Shown: positions 1 to 8,459 of the stretch, piece by piece
How the letters are laid out: every line of letters begins with the position of its first letter
Position numbering within the stretch: position 1 is the first letter of the stretch
Assembly (NCBI RefSeq): GCF_014931605.1
Contig: NZ_CP053382.1
Span: 1,612,001-1,676,000, forward strand
From: Halomonas sp. MCCC 1A13316
Lineage (GTDB): Bacteria; Pseudomonadota; Gammaproteobacteria; Pseudomonadales; Halomonadaceae
Length of the DNA: 64,000 bases
Direction of reading: 5' to 3'
Program-made: the position numbers and the translations under genes
Notes under the pieces: generated by a model
Databases searched by the model: none
What the model was told of the DNA's origin: nothing
The model's input: only the letters and a program-made list of their open reading frames with translations

Positions 1-2
1 AC

Positions 3-1568
3 AGGGCACGCAGGCGCGACATACTGGTCGACGAAGAGACCCTGTTTGCCTTCTACGACGAGCGGATTCCCGAAGATATCGTCAACGGCAAGGGCTTCGA
101 GGCGTGGCGCAGGAAAGCCGAGGCCAAGAGCCCTGACGTCCTCAAGTTCGATCGTGCCGCGCTGCTGGCACGCGAGGCCGGGGAAGTTACCGAGACCCAG
201 TATCCCGACGAACTCGTGCTCGGCGGCGTGCGCTATCCGCTCGATTACCGCTTCGAGCCCGGCGCGCCGGACGACGGCGTGACCCTGACGGTGCCGGCGG
301 CGATGCTCCCACAGCTTCCTCGGGCACGGCTCGAGTGGTTGGTGCCGGGGCTTCTACGCGAGAAATGCATCGCCCTGCTCAAGTCGCTGCCCAAGTCTGT
401 CCGCCGTCAGGTGGTGCCGATTCCCGATTGGGTCGATGCCGCATTGGAGACGCTCACGCCCGACGACGTACCGCTCAGCGAGGCGCTGGGAGAGTTCCTG
501 CGCCGCCGTACCGGCGTTCGAGTGCATCCAGACGACTGGCGCTACGATCAGCTCGAGCCTCACCTGATCATGAACGTCCACGTGGTCGACCATGAAGGCA
601 ACACGCTGGGCCAGGGGCGCGACGTGCGCGAGCTCGAGCGGCGCTTCGAAGCCGCGGCGGGCGAAGGCGCACGGGCGCTGGCCGCCGAGGTCAGCGACGC
701 GCCCGATGTCGCCGGCCTGCCGGAGACGCCGCTGCCCGAATCGCGAGTGACCACCCAGGCAGGCATCAGGGTCGAGGCATTCCCGGCGCTGGTGCCGGCG
801 GAAGGCGAGGCGTTCCGCATCGAGCTGTTCGATCATCCCGGCAAGGCCGAGCAGGCACATCGCCGCGGTGTGGTCAGGCTAGCCATGGCCCGCCTGCCGG
901 ATCAGGTGAGAACCATCCAGCGGCTCAAGGGGCTCGAAGCGTGCGCTCTGCTGTTTACCAAAGTGGGCAGCAAGCGCGAGTTACTGGACGATGTGGTCGA
1001 GGCGGTCTTCGCTCGCAGTGTGGCGATGTCGCCGCTGCCGCGCTCGTCAGTTGAACTCGAAGTTCGGCTCGAGGCGACGCGTGCCGAGCTGATACCCAAT
1101 GCCGAGGAGCTGGTAGCGACGCTCAAGAAGGCCCTGGAAGGGCATCTGGCGATCGCAAAGGCGCTGAAGGGTAACCTGAATCTGGCGCTGGCGCTGGTAT
1201 ACAGTGATATCAAGGCACAGATGCAACGGCTGGTGCATCCCGGCTTCGTGAGGGAAGCGGGCGAGTGGCTCGAAGAGTATCCGCGCTACATGGAAGCGGC
1301 GCTGATCCGCCTGGAGAAGGCGCCGCGTGAGCGCATGCGCGACCAGATGCACATGCAGGAGGTGCAGGATTTCGAGATGCGCCTGGCGGCGCGACGCGAG
1401 AGCCAGCGCCGCGGCGGCCACGAGTATCCCGAGCTGGTGGAGTTCGGCTGGTGGATCGAGGAGCTGCGGGTATCGTTGTTCGCCCAGCAGCTCGGCACTC
1501 GCATGCCGGTCTCCGTCAAGCGCCTCGAGCGGCGCTGGGCGGAGCTGGTGGGGCATGGTCAAGGCTGA
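3..1568 (+). CDS. hrpA: ATP-dependent RNA helicase HrpA, C-terminal part (5' end outside window)
   Basis: The open frame runs from the window edge to a TGA at 1566-1568, so about 521 C-terminal residues are visible. No helicase motifs lie in this part. The visible sequence, with segments such as FYDERIPEDIVNGKGFEAW and LLREKCIALLKSLPK, matches the HrpA-specific C-terminal domain (DUF3418-like) that follows the DEAH helicase core. HrpA is a DEAH/RHA helicase that acts on mRNA and on stalled or collided ribosomes. An ATG at 216 is internal and not the start. The gene reads toward the KAS III gene and ends 85 nt before it. Family assignment is confident; the helicase core cannot be checked here. 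Confidence 0.88.
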   Translation, partial: RARRRDILVDEETLFAFYDERIPEDIVNGKGFEAWRRKAEAKSPDVLKFDRAALLAREAGEVTETQYPDELVLGGVRYPLDYRFEPGAPDDGVTLTVPAAMLPQLPRARLEWLVPGLLREKCIALLKSLPKSVRRQVVPIPDWVDAALETLTPDDVPLSEALGEFLRRRTGVRVHPDDWRYDQLEPHLIMNVHVVDHEGNTLGQGRDVRELERRFEAAAGEGARALAAEVSDAPDVAGLPETPLPESRVTTQAGIRVEAFPALVPAEGEAFRIELFDHPGKAEQAHRRGVVRLAMARLPDQVRTIQRLKGLEACALLFTKVGSKRELLDDVVEAVFARSVAMSPLPRSSVELEVRLEATRAELIPNAEELVATLKKALEGHLAIAKALKGNLNLALALVYSDIKAQMQRLVHPGFVREAGEWLEEYPRYMEAALIRLEKAPRERMRDQMHMQEVQDFEMRLAARRESQRRGGHEYPELVEFGWWIEELRVSLFAQQLGTRMPVSVKRLERRWAELVGHGQG

Positions 1569-1597
1569 CCTTGACGTGCCGATAATAGAGACATGAG

Positions 1598-1615
1598 GCA
1601 TCGGCTAGCCGATGC
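1598..1615. promoter_or_regulatory. Perfect 18-bp palindrome upstream of the KAS III gene
   Basis: GCATCGGCTAGCCGATGC is its own reverse complement and lies between hrpA and the KAS III gene, 38 nt before the ATG at 1654. No T-tract follows, so it does not look like an intrinsic terminator. It could be an operator for a dimeric regulator or an mRNA hairpin. No regulator is recognised. Confidence 0.45.
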
Positions 1616-1653
1616 TCAGCCAGCGGCGACACGGCCGCACGAGGGAGAAGATA

Positions 1654-2775
1654 ATGACAGACGTCGTGATTACCGGTACGGGACTCTTCACGCCGGAGCA
1701 CGCCATTGACAACGAGGCCCTGGTAGCCTCGTTCAACACCTGGGTGGACGCGGAGAATGCGCGGCATGCCGCCGCCATCGAGGCGGGCGAGCGCGAACCG
1801 CTCCAGCACTCGAGCAGCGAATTCATCGTCAAGGCGTCCGGCATACACAGCCGCTACGTGCTGGACGCTGCCGGTATCCTCGACCCCCAGCGGATGCGCC
1901 CACGCCTGCCTTCGCGCAGCAACGACGAGCCCTCGATCCAGTGCGAAATGGGTATGGCCGCCGCGCGCCAGGCACTGGAGACGGCCGGCGTCGAACCCGG
2001 CGAGATCGACATGGTGATCGTGGCCTGCTCCAACCTGGAGCGGGCCTATCCGGCGGTCGCGGTCGAATTGCAGGCACAGCTAGGAACCCAGGGACATGCC
2101 TTCGACATGAACGTGGCATGCAGTTCGGCTACCTTTGCCATCGACCTCGCGGCCAATGCCATACGCGGTGGCAATATCAGGCGCGCCCTGGTGGTGAATC
2201 CGGAGATCTGCTCGGCGCATCTCAACTTCCGCGACCGTGACAGTCACTTCATCTTCGGTGACGCCTGTACGGCCGTCGTGCTGGAAGACGCCGCGCTGGC
2301 TACGTCGGAAACCCGTTTCGAGATTCTCGGCACGCGTCTGGCCACGCGCTTCTCCAACGCCATTCGCAACAATGCCGGCTTCCTCAACCGGGTAACGGAC
2401 AGCGATCCCCTGGCCAGCGACAAACTGTTCGTGCAAGAGGGCAGGCGCGTCTTCAAGGAAGTGTGTCCCATGGTAGCGGCGTTGATCAACGATCACCTGC
2501 AGAGCCTTGGGCTCGAGGGCAACGACCTCTCACGCCTGTGGCTGCACCAGGCCAATCACCACATGAACGACCTGATTGCGCGGCGCGTGCTGGGCCACGA
2601 CCCCGAGCCCGGCCAGGCGCCAATCATCCTCGATCGTTACGCCAATACCAGCTCGGCGGGATCGATCATCGCCTTCCACCTGCACCATGCCGATCTTGAA
2701 TCGGGCAACGTGGGGGTGGTCTGCTCGTTCGGTGCCGGGTACAGTGCCGGCTGCGTTGTGGTGCGCCGGTTGTGA
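1654..2775 (+). CDS. Beta-ketoacyl-ACP synthase III family protein (FabH-like, 373 aa)
   Basis: Thiolase-fold condensing enzyme. The KAS III triad is visible as Cys156 (in NVACSSATF), His298 (in WLHQANHHM) and Asn331 (in YANTSSAG). FabH-type enzymes condense an acyl-CoA with malonyl-ACP. At 373 residues it is longer than typical FabH (about 320) and resembles the pseudomonad PA3286-type enzyme, which uses medium-chain acyl-CoA from beta-oxidation; that substrate is an inference. The start at 1654 is preceded by GGGAGAAG; an upstream in-frame ATG at 1612 lies inside the palindrome region and lacks a ribosome site. It stands apart from the fabD cluster at the window end, which suggests an accessory KAS III. 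mlaA follows after 37 nt. Confidence 0.85.
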   Translation: MTDVVITGTGLFTPEHAIDNEALVASFNTWVDAENARHAAAIEAGEREPLQHSSSEFIVKASGIHSRYVLDAAGILDPQRMRPRLPSRSNDEPSIQCEMGMAAARQALETAGVEPGEIDMVIVACSNLERAYPAVAVELQAQLGTQGHAFDMNVACSSATFAIDLAANAIRGGNIRRALVVNPEICSAHLNFRDRDSHFIFGDACTAVVLEDAALATSETRFEILGTRLATRFSNAIRNNAGFLNRVTDSDPLASDKLFVQEGRRVFKEVCPMVAALINDHLQSLGLEGNDLSRLWLHQANHHMNDLIARRVLGHDPEPGQAPIILDRYANTSSAGSIIAFHLHHADLESGNVGVVCSFGAGYSAGCVVVRRL

Positions 2776-2812
2776 AGGCACCGCTTACGGTAACCTGCAG
2801 GAGACTTAGTCG

Positions 2813-3577
2813 ATGGTCGTGAAGCAGACCGGCTTTTTTTCACGAGCCTTGGTCGCCCTGGCGGCCGTGGCCATGCTGGCCGGCTGTGCCGGGCGGGTAG
2901 CGGTGGAGGATCGCCACCCCGATGACCCTTGGGAGGGCTTCAATCGCCGGGTATTCTCCTTCAATGAGGCAATCGATAGAGCGGTACTCAAGCCGGTTGC
3001 GCGCGGCTACCGCACCATTACACCCGATCCGGTTCAGACCGGTGTCGGCAATTTCTTCTCCAACCTGGGTGAAATCCGTACCGCGCTCAACAGTCTACTG
3101 CAGGGTAAGCCCGCCAACGCCGGACTCTCCACCTCGCGCTTCCTGATCAATTCGACGGTGGGCATCGTCGGCCTGTGGGATTTCGCGACTCACATGGGCA
3201 TTACCGCCGAGGAGGAGGATTTCGGCCAGACCCTGGGCGTCTGGGGGATGGGCGAAGGGCCCTATCTCATGCTGCCGCTGTTGGGGCCCAGCACGGTAAG
3301 GGACACGTCCGGCCTGCCGCTGGACGCCTATACCTACCCGCTGACCTACGTCGAGGATGACAAGGTGCGCTATAGCCTGACCGCGCTGCGTATTGTCGAC
3401 GCGCGGGCAGGCTTTCTCGACCAGGAGGAGTTGATCCGCGGAGACCGCTATGTCTTCATTCGCGATGCTTACTTGCAGCGCCGGCGCTTCGAAGTCAGTG
3501 ACGGCGAGATGGGAGACGATCCTTTCGCCAGCGACGAATTCGACTTCGATTTCGACGATGCCGACTTCGCCGATTGA
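2813..3577 (+). CDS. mlaA: MlaA/VacJ outer-membrane lipoprotein of the Mla phospholipid transport system
   Basis: 254 residues. The N-terminus is a lipoprotein signal with lipobox LAGC and Cys25 as lipidation site. The body has the MlaA hallmark DPWEGFNRRVFSFNEAID, then NFFSNLGEIRTALNSLLQGK and FLINSTVGIVGLWD. MlaA removes mislocalised phospholipids from the outer leaflet of the outer membrane and hands them to periplasmic MlaC. The C-terminus is strongly acidic (DDPFASDEFDFDFDD). The rest of the Mla system (mlaBCDEF) is not in the window. The stop at 3575-3577 lies 11 nt before the next ATG, so it is probably cotranscribed with the phosphatase gene. Confidence 0.93.
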   Translation: MVVKQTGFFSRALVALAAVAMLAGCAGRVAVEDRHPDDPWEGFNRRVFSFNEAIDRAVLKPVARGYRTITPDPVQTGVGNFFSNLGEIRTALNSLLQGKPANAGLSTSRFLINSTVGIVGLWDFATHMGITAEEEDFGQTLGVWGMGEGPYLMLPLLGPSTVRDTSGLPLDAYTYPLTYVEDDKVRYSLTALRIVDARAGFLDQEELIRGDRYVFIRDAYLQRRRFEVSDGEMGDDPFASDEFDFDFDDADFAD

Positions 3578-3588
3578 GGCCTGAGCCG

Positions 3589-4794
3589 ATGGATGCACCC
3601 AAACCGCTGATCGGCTTGCTCGACGAGCCCGGCGCCTATCGCGATGCCCTGGCCGATACCATCGCTCGCGACGGTCTGGCCGTGTATGCCGCGGAGCGCT
3701 TCGAGGACTTGCCGGCGGAAACGATGTTGGTCGTCGCCCATGCCCAGGCCATTCCCAGCCTGGCGTGGTCGAGCCTGACGGAGCGCCTGCCCACTGTGGT
3801 GGTCAGCGACTCACGTCTCGACGCCGACCTGCTGACCGCGGTTGACGTGGGGCTGGTGGACTACGTCGTAGAGCCAATGCGCCATGGCCAACTGCTGCGA
3901 CGAATGATCCGCAAGGCGATCGAGCTGCGGCAACTGGAGGATGAGCGCAAGCAGGATCGCGAGCGCCTCGCTCAGCTCAATGCCCATCTGGAAGAGCTCA
4001 ACGAGAGCCTCGAGACACACCTGGCGCTGCTGCGACTCGACCAGCAGGCGGGAGGCCAGATCCAGCGCAAGCTGCTGCCGCCTCATCCTCAGACCATCGG
4101 TGGCGTGACCTGTGACTACTGGCTGATCCCGTCTCTCTATCTTTCGGGTGATTTCCTCGATTTCCAGCGCTTCGACGAGCGCTACACGCTATTCTACTTC
4201 GCCGATGTGTCTGGCCATGGGGCCTCGTCCGCGTTTGTCACCGTCCTGCTAAAGTATCTGTTCAACCGTTGGTTGGGCGACTGGGACGCCAGCCAGCCGG
4301 AGGAACTGCCGGCGCGTTGGTTGGCGGCACTCAACCGGGAGCTGCTGGATACCGGGATAGGCAAGCATGCCACGCTGTTCGTCGGTGTCATTGACCAGCA
4401 GACCCGGGAGCTTCACTATTCGCTTGGCGCGCAATTGCCGACGCCGTTGCTGGTGGCCGATGGAAAAGTCCAGGAACTACCCGGCGAAGGCATGCCGGTG
4501 GGCCTGTTTCCCGGCGTAGAGTATCCACGTTTGAGGTATAGGTTACCGTCGAACTTCCGGTTATGGTTGTGTTCGGATGGAATATTGGAGTGTCTGCCGG
4601 GCGAAACGCTCGACGCACGGCTCAGGGAACTCGAGCAACGTGTGCTGACCTGTACGACGTTGGAGCGGCTTCGCGACAGCCTGATGCTGGACTCTCCCCG
4701 TGACATCGATGCCGAAGGGGATGACGGCGGACAGGAACTGCCCGATGACCTGACGATCATGATGTTGAGCGGATTTGGCAATGATCACGAATGA
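3589..4794 (+). CDS. SpoIIE/PP2C-type phosphatase with degenerate receiver domain (HsbR-like)
   Basis: 401 residues. Residues about 1-115 have receiver-like secondary structure, but the phospho-acceptor Asp region reads MLVVAHAQ and the usual KP loop reads VVEPM, so it is probably a pseudo-receiver. Residues about 120-155 form a coiled-coil linker (LAQLNAHLEELNESLETH). A PP2C/SpoIIE phosphatase domain follows with metal-binding motifs LSGDFLDF, DVSGHGASSAF, LCSDGILE and DDLTIMM. Such proteins dephosphorylate a STAS anti-anti-sigma factor, and one is encoded by the next, overlapping gene. The order matches the pseudomonad hsbR-hsbA module controlling FlgM, motility and biofilm. ATG 3589 is preferred to an upstream TTG inside mlaA. 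Confidence 0.82.
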   Translation: MDAPKPLIGLLDEPGAYRDALADTIARDGLAVYAAERFEDLPAETMLVVAHAQAIPSLAWSSLTERLPTVVVSDSRLDADLLTAVDVGLVDYVVEPMRHGQLLRRMIRKAIELRQLEDERKQDRERLAQLNAHLEELNESLETHLALLRLDQQAGGQIQRKLLPPHPQTIGGVTCDYWLIPSLYLSGDFLDFQRFDERYTLFYFADVSGHGASSAFVTVLLKYLFNRWLGDWDASQPEELPARWLAALNRELLDTGIGKHATLFVGVIDQQTRELHYSLGAQLPTPLLVADGKVQELPGEGMPVGLFPGVEYPRLRYRLPSNFRLWLCSDGILECLPGETLDARLRELEQRVLTCTTLERLRDSLMLDSPRDIDAEGDDGGQELPDDLTIMMLSGFGNDHE

Positions 4795-5293
4795 AGGCCG
4801 CGTCCAGGCGGCGTTCGACTCCGGTGTCTTCGTTCTCAAGCTGTGCGGCGACGTACGCTTGACGCTATGCGCGACGCTGGATACCCAGGCCCAGCAGCTT
4901 GCTCGTACGCCGGGCCTGCAGTCCCTGATCATCGATCTGCGCGAGGCCACCAACGTGGACTCTACCGCCCTTGGGTTTCTGGCCAAGGTGGCCATGGCGG
5001 TCAAGGACAGGATTCTCTACAAGCCGACCATTGTGGTTAACAACCCCGATGTGCAGCGCATGCTCGAAGTTATGGGTTTTGCCCAGTATTTCGCCATGGT
5101 CGAAGCACCTCTCACGGAAACCAGTGAACTCAGCGACTTGCCCGAGATTCCGGCCGACATGGAGGAGATGCGGAAGCGTATCCTCGAGGCACATCGCATC
5201 CTGATGCGCATGAGCGAGCACAATCGGGAAGAGTTTCAGCCGCTGGTCGAGATGCTGGAAGGGCAGGAGACCTCCCACACCGACAAGCACTAG
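4781..5293 (+). CDS. STAS-domain anti-anti-sigma factor (HsbA-like)
   Basis: 170 residues. A STAS domain occupies residues about 5-110, with candidate phosphoserine Ser61 in NVDSTALGFLA, the expected position of the phosphorylated residue in SpoIIAA/HsbA proteins. The C-terminal 55 residues are helical and acidic. It overlaps the phosphatase gene by 14 nt, implying translational coupling and a phosphatase-substrate relationship. In Pseudomonas the equivalent protein binds FlgM or a diguanylate cyclase depending on phosphorylation; whether that holds here cannot be told. No kinase partner is adjacent. The start is ATG 4781, two codons after an in-frame TTG. Confidence 0.82.
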   Translation: MITNEGRVQAAFDSGVFVLKLCGDVRLTLCATLDTQAQQLARTPGLQSLIIDLREATNVDSTALGFLAKVAMAVKDRILYKPTIVVNNPDVQRMLEVMGFAQYFAMVEAPLTETSELSDLPEIPADMEEMRKRILEAHRILMRMSEHNREEFQPLVEMLEGQETSHTDKH

Positions 5294-5362
5294 CTCGCTC
5301 GGCTTGTCTGTTTCGGCAGGCGTGATGCCACACCTGCCTGCTCGAGTGTCTGTCGCTTCCGG

Positions 5363-6298
5363 TTACTGGCGCAATTCGCCCAGCAGCTTTTCCAGCTTGC
5401 GTTGATCGGCGGCGAACTTGCGTATACCTTCGGCCAGCTTCTCCGTGGCCATGGCATCTTCATTCATTTCCCAGCGGAACTCCGCCTCATCCTGGGGCTC
5501 CGGCGGCGAGGTCTCGGCGTCGGTCGGGCTCAGTCGGCGTTCGAGCCGGTCATGGCTTTCGGCCAGCTCGCCAAGCAGAGCAGGGGAGATGGTCAAGCGG
5601 TCGCAGCCAGCCAGCGATAGGATCTCTCCGACATTACGGAAACTGGCCCCCATGACGATGGTGCCGTAGCCGTGTCCCTTGTAGTGCTCGTAGATGCGTC
5701 TGACCGACTTGACGCCGGGATCGTTGTCGCCGCGAAAATCGGCATCCGGCCACTCTGCCCGGTACCAGTCGAGGATTCGACCGACGAAGGGCGACACCAG
5801 CGTCACGCCGGCATCGGCGCAGGCCTGTGCCTGGGCGAAGCTGAACAGCAGGGTCAGGTTGCAATGGACACCCTCGCGCTCCAGCTGGCGGGCGGCGCGG
5901 ATACCCTCCCAAGTCGAGGCGATCTTGATCAGGATGCGTTCGGGACCGATGCCGTGGCGATCGTAGCGCTCGATCAACGAGCGGGCTCGAGCCAGGGTTG
6001 CCTCGGTGTCGAAGGAGAGCCGGGCGCTGACTTCGGTAGAGACGTAGCCGGGTACCAGGCTACTGATCTCACTGCCGATTTCCACGGCGACAGCATCCAG
6101 GGCGTCGTCGATGTCGGTGGCCTGCCGTGCGATTTCCGCCAGCCGCTCGCGGCGCCCCTCGTGCTGCGCGGCCTGAAGGATCAGCGAGGGGTTGGTGGTG
6201 GCATCGGTCGGTTGAAAACGACGAATGGCACCAATGTCTCCGGTGTCGGCCACCACCGTGCTCATCGTCTTGAGTTGGCTAAGCAGATCCTCTGCCAT
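5363..6298 (-). CDS. tal: Transaldolase
   Basis: 311 residues, close to E. coli TalB (317). It transfers a dihydroxyacetone unit between sedoheptulose-7-phosphate and glyceraldehyde-3-phosphate in the non-oxidative pentose phosphate pathway. The N-terminal TDATTNPSL motif and the Schiff-base Lys125 in [12 protein letters not shown] are both present, as is [11 protein letters not shown]. The start is placed at 6298, where AGGAGA precedes ATG and the sequence reads [21 protein letters not shown]; a longer frame to 6376 has no family similarity. The gene is monocistronic, convergent with the STAS gene and divergent from the MFS gene. Confidence 0.95.
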   Translation of the reverse strand: MAEDLLSQLKTMSTVVADTGDIGAIRRFQPTDATTNPSLILQAAQHEGRRERLAEIARQATDIDDALDAVAVEIGSEISSLVPGYVSTEVSARLSFDTEATLARARSLIERYDRHGIGPERILIKIASTWEGIRAARQLEREGVHCNLTLLFSFAQAQACADAGVTLVSPFVGRILDWYRAEWPDADFRGDNDPGVKSVRRIYEHYKGHGYGTIVMGASFRNVGEILSLAGCDRLTISPALLGELAESHDRLERRLSPTDAETSPPEPQDEAEFRWEMNEDAMATEKLAEGIRKFAADQRKLEKLLGELRQ

Positions 6299-6442
6299 TG
6301 CAGTCTCTCCTGAGTGTCGGTATTGAGCCACTTTAACAATTGGGCGGTAAGGCGAACAGACGCGTTGGCGCGGCAACGACTCTTGAGTTGCGCTATGATT
6401 AGCCTCCTAGCTTTCTCTTTTCGAGGTCGCAACGGAGTTATA

Positions 6443-7627
6443 TTGGCACTCTCTCCCCGACGCGTGGCCCTGCTGGTGGCAACCAATACGGCACTGGCAC
6501 CTTTCGCCATCGATGCCTATCTACCCGCCATGTCGGCACTGGCCGACACTATCGGCGCCAGTATTCACCATACCGAACTCTCCTTGAGCGCTTTCCTGGC
6601 CGGTTTCGCCCTGGGCCAGTTGCTGTTCGGGCCGCTCTCCGACCGGGTCGGGCGTAAGCCGGTACTGCTGGGTGGCCTGGTGGCCTTCTTCCTGGCCAGT
6701 CTGGTGATTACCACGGTCGACTCGCTGTCGGAACTGCTGGCCTGGCGCTTCGTGCAGGCCTTGGGCGGTGGGGCCACGGTGGTCAACTCGGCGGCCATTG
6801 TGCGGGATTGCTTCAGCGGCCGAGAGGCCGCCAAGGTGATGTCGACCATGGCGATCATCATGCTGCTGGCGCCGCTGGTGGCACCGGTGGTGGGTAGCGG
6901 CCTGCTCTATCTTGGCGACTGGTGGCTGATCTTCATCTTCCTGGCCGGCTATGCCGCCTTCCTGATGTGGCTGATGGGCACACGACTGCCCGAGACCCGA
7001 GCCCCCGGGTCGCCAAGCGCCTCGCCACGTCAAATGCTGGGCAACTACCTCAGCGTGCTGCGCCACCGCGAGGCCATGGGCTACGTGTGCGCTGCCTCCA
7101 TGTCCTTCGCCGGGTTGTTCGCTTTCATCACCGCCTCGCCTTTTCTCTATCTGGAGCACTACGGGCTGAGCCCAGGGCTCTATCCGCTGGTGTTCGGGGT
7201 CAACGTGGTGACCATGGCGGCTTCCAATCGACTCAACATCCGCTTGCTGCGCTGGCGCAGCCCACAGCAGAATCTGCGCCTGGGGTTGGCCATCCAACTG
7301 GCGGCGGCGACCGGTCTCGCCCTGCTGGTCGCCACCGGCCTGGAGTCGCTGTGGACGGTGGTGCCGTTGATCATGCTGTTCGCCGGTACCATCGGCCTGA
7401 TCGCACCCAATGCCATCTCCTCACTGCTGGATCACTTCCATCACATGAGCGCCACGGCGGCTGCCTTGCAGGGCAGCATTCAATTCTCCTGCGGGGCGCT
7501 GGCAGGCGTGCTGGTGGGCGCCTTCCAGATCGATAGCGCCTGGCCCATGGTGGCCACCATGCTGGGGGCGTCGCTGGCCGGCAACCTGGGGCTGCGTCTG
7601 CTGTCGGCTCGGGTTGAGCATGCCTGA
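6443..7627 (+). CDS. Bcr/CflA-type MFS drug efflux transporter
   Basis: About 394 residues and 12 predicted membrane segments. N-terminal FAIDAYLPAMSALAD and the loop GPLSDRVGRKPVLLGG are typical of the Bcr/CflA drug:H+ antiporter group, as is RFVQALGGGATVVNSAAIVRD. The probable start is TTG 6443, seven bases after GGAG, which places the first helix at ALLVATNTALAPFAIDAYL. ATG 6395 is an in-frame alternative that would add an unusual N-terminal stretch. The stop overlaps the next gene by 8 nt, so the two permeases are probably cotranscribed. The substrate is unknown. Confidence 0.85.
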   Translation: MALSPRRVALLVATNTALAPFAIDAYLPAMSALADTIGASIHHTELSLSAFLAGFALGQLLFGPLSDRVGRKPVLLGGLVAFFLASLVITTVDSLSELLAWRFVQALGGGATVVNSAAIVRDCFSGREAAKVMSTMAIIMLLAPLVAPVVGSGLLYLGDWWLIFIFLAGYAAFLMWLMGTRLPETRAPGSPSASPRQMLGNYLSVLRHREAMGYVCAASMSFAGLFAFITASPFLYLEHYGLSPGLYPLVFGVNVVTMAASNRLNIRLLRWRSPQQNLRLGLAIQLAAATGLALLVATGLESLWTVVPLIMLFAGTIGLIAPNAISSLLDHFHHMSATAAALQGSIQFSCGALAGVLVGAFQIDSAWPMVATMLGASLAGNLGLRLLSARVEHA

Positions 7628-8354
7628 CGCTTGGCTGGCGTGGATCGACATGACGCTCGGCACATGGCTGAGTTGTGCCCTGGTGCTGGCGCTGGGCGCT
7701 TTCGTGCAGCGGGCCACCGGGTTCGGCCTGGCGGTGGTGGGAGCCCCTTTGCTGCTGCTTATTGATCCACGGCTGGTGCCGGTAACCCTGGTACTGTTCG
7801 GCTTTACCGTATCGCTGTTGATGATGCGGCATTATCGCCATGAGGTGCGTATGGCCGAGCTCGGCATGGCGCTGGCTGGGCGGTTGCCCGGTAACGGCCT
7901 GGGGCTGTGGTTGCTGCTCACGGCACCCTTGGCGGTGCTGGAGAAACTGATCGCCGCCAGCGTGCTGTTCGCCGTGGCGGTCACACTGTTCCGCCTGCGC
8001 CTGCCGGTCAACCGTGCGAGCCTGTTCGGCGCCGGTGTGCTGTCGGGAATCTTCGGCACCGTGGCCGCTATTGGTGGTCCGCCCATGGTCCTGCTGATGC
8101 ACGGCCTGACGCCGGATCGACTGCGCGGTAACCTGGCGGCATTTTTCCTGATCACCTCGAGCCTGACCCTTGCCACCCTGGCGCTGGCCGGGCAGGTGCG
8201 CCTGTGGCACCTGGGGCTGGCGCTGACCCTGCTGCCGTCGGTGCTGCTCGGCAGCGCTCTTGCCAACCGCGTGGCACATCGCCTCGACCGCCGGCGGCTG
8301 CAGGGGGCGTCATTGGCGTTGTGCACGCTGGCCGCGCTGGGCCTGCTCATCTGA
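7620..8354 (+). CDS. TauE/SafE (TSUP) family membrane permease
   Basis: 244 residues with about eight hydrophobic helices. It carries typical TSUP features: a leading FVQRATGFGLAVVGAPLLLLI repeat and a second-half GIFGTVAAIGGPPMVLLMHG repeat. The family moves sulfite, sulfonates and other small organic anions across the inner membrane. No substrate can be assigned. ATG 7620 overlaps the MFS stop codon, indicating coupled translation. It ends 105 nt before pstS; the Pho box lies in that gap. Confidence 0.82.
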   Translation: MPDAWLAWIDMTLGTWLSCALVLALGAFVQRATGFGLAVVGAPLLLLIDPRLVPVTLVLFGFTVSLLMMRHYRHEVRMAELGMALAGRLPGNGLGLWLLLTAPLAVLEKLIAASVLFAVAVTLFRLRLPVNRASLFGAGVLSGIFGTVAAIGGPPMVLLMHGLTPDRLRGNLAAFFLITSSLTLATLALAGQVRLWHLGLALTLLPSVLLGSALANRVAHRLDRRRLQGASLALCTLAALGLLI

Positions 8355-8377
8355 TGCAGCGAATAAGAACGGTCACA

Positions 8378-8395
8378 TTGTCACGAAGTTGTCAT
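8378..8395 (+). promoter_or_regulatory. Pho box upstream of pstS
   Basis: TTGTCACGAAGTTGTCAT consists of two 7-mers, TTGTCAC and TTGTCAT, separated by 4 bp. This is the spacing and near-consensus of the PhoB box (CTGTCAT-N4-CTGTCAT). It lies 65 nt upstream of the pstS ATG. The expected role is PhoB-dependent activation of pstSCAB under phosphate starvation, with the box replacing a -35 element. No clear -10 was assigned. Confidence 0.8.
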
Positions 8396-8459
8396 GGAGC
8401 TGCGGCATCGTATGCCGTGCAAAGGCTAGATACCTTTCTCATCGACAGGAGTGACTCGC

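Noticed and set aside
5300..5345. Possible terminator between the STAS gene and transaldolase (GGCAGG...CCTGCC)
   Set aside because: Only a 6-bp stem with a 12-nt loop and no T-tract.
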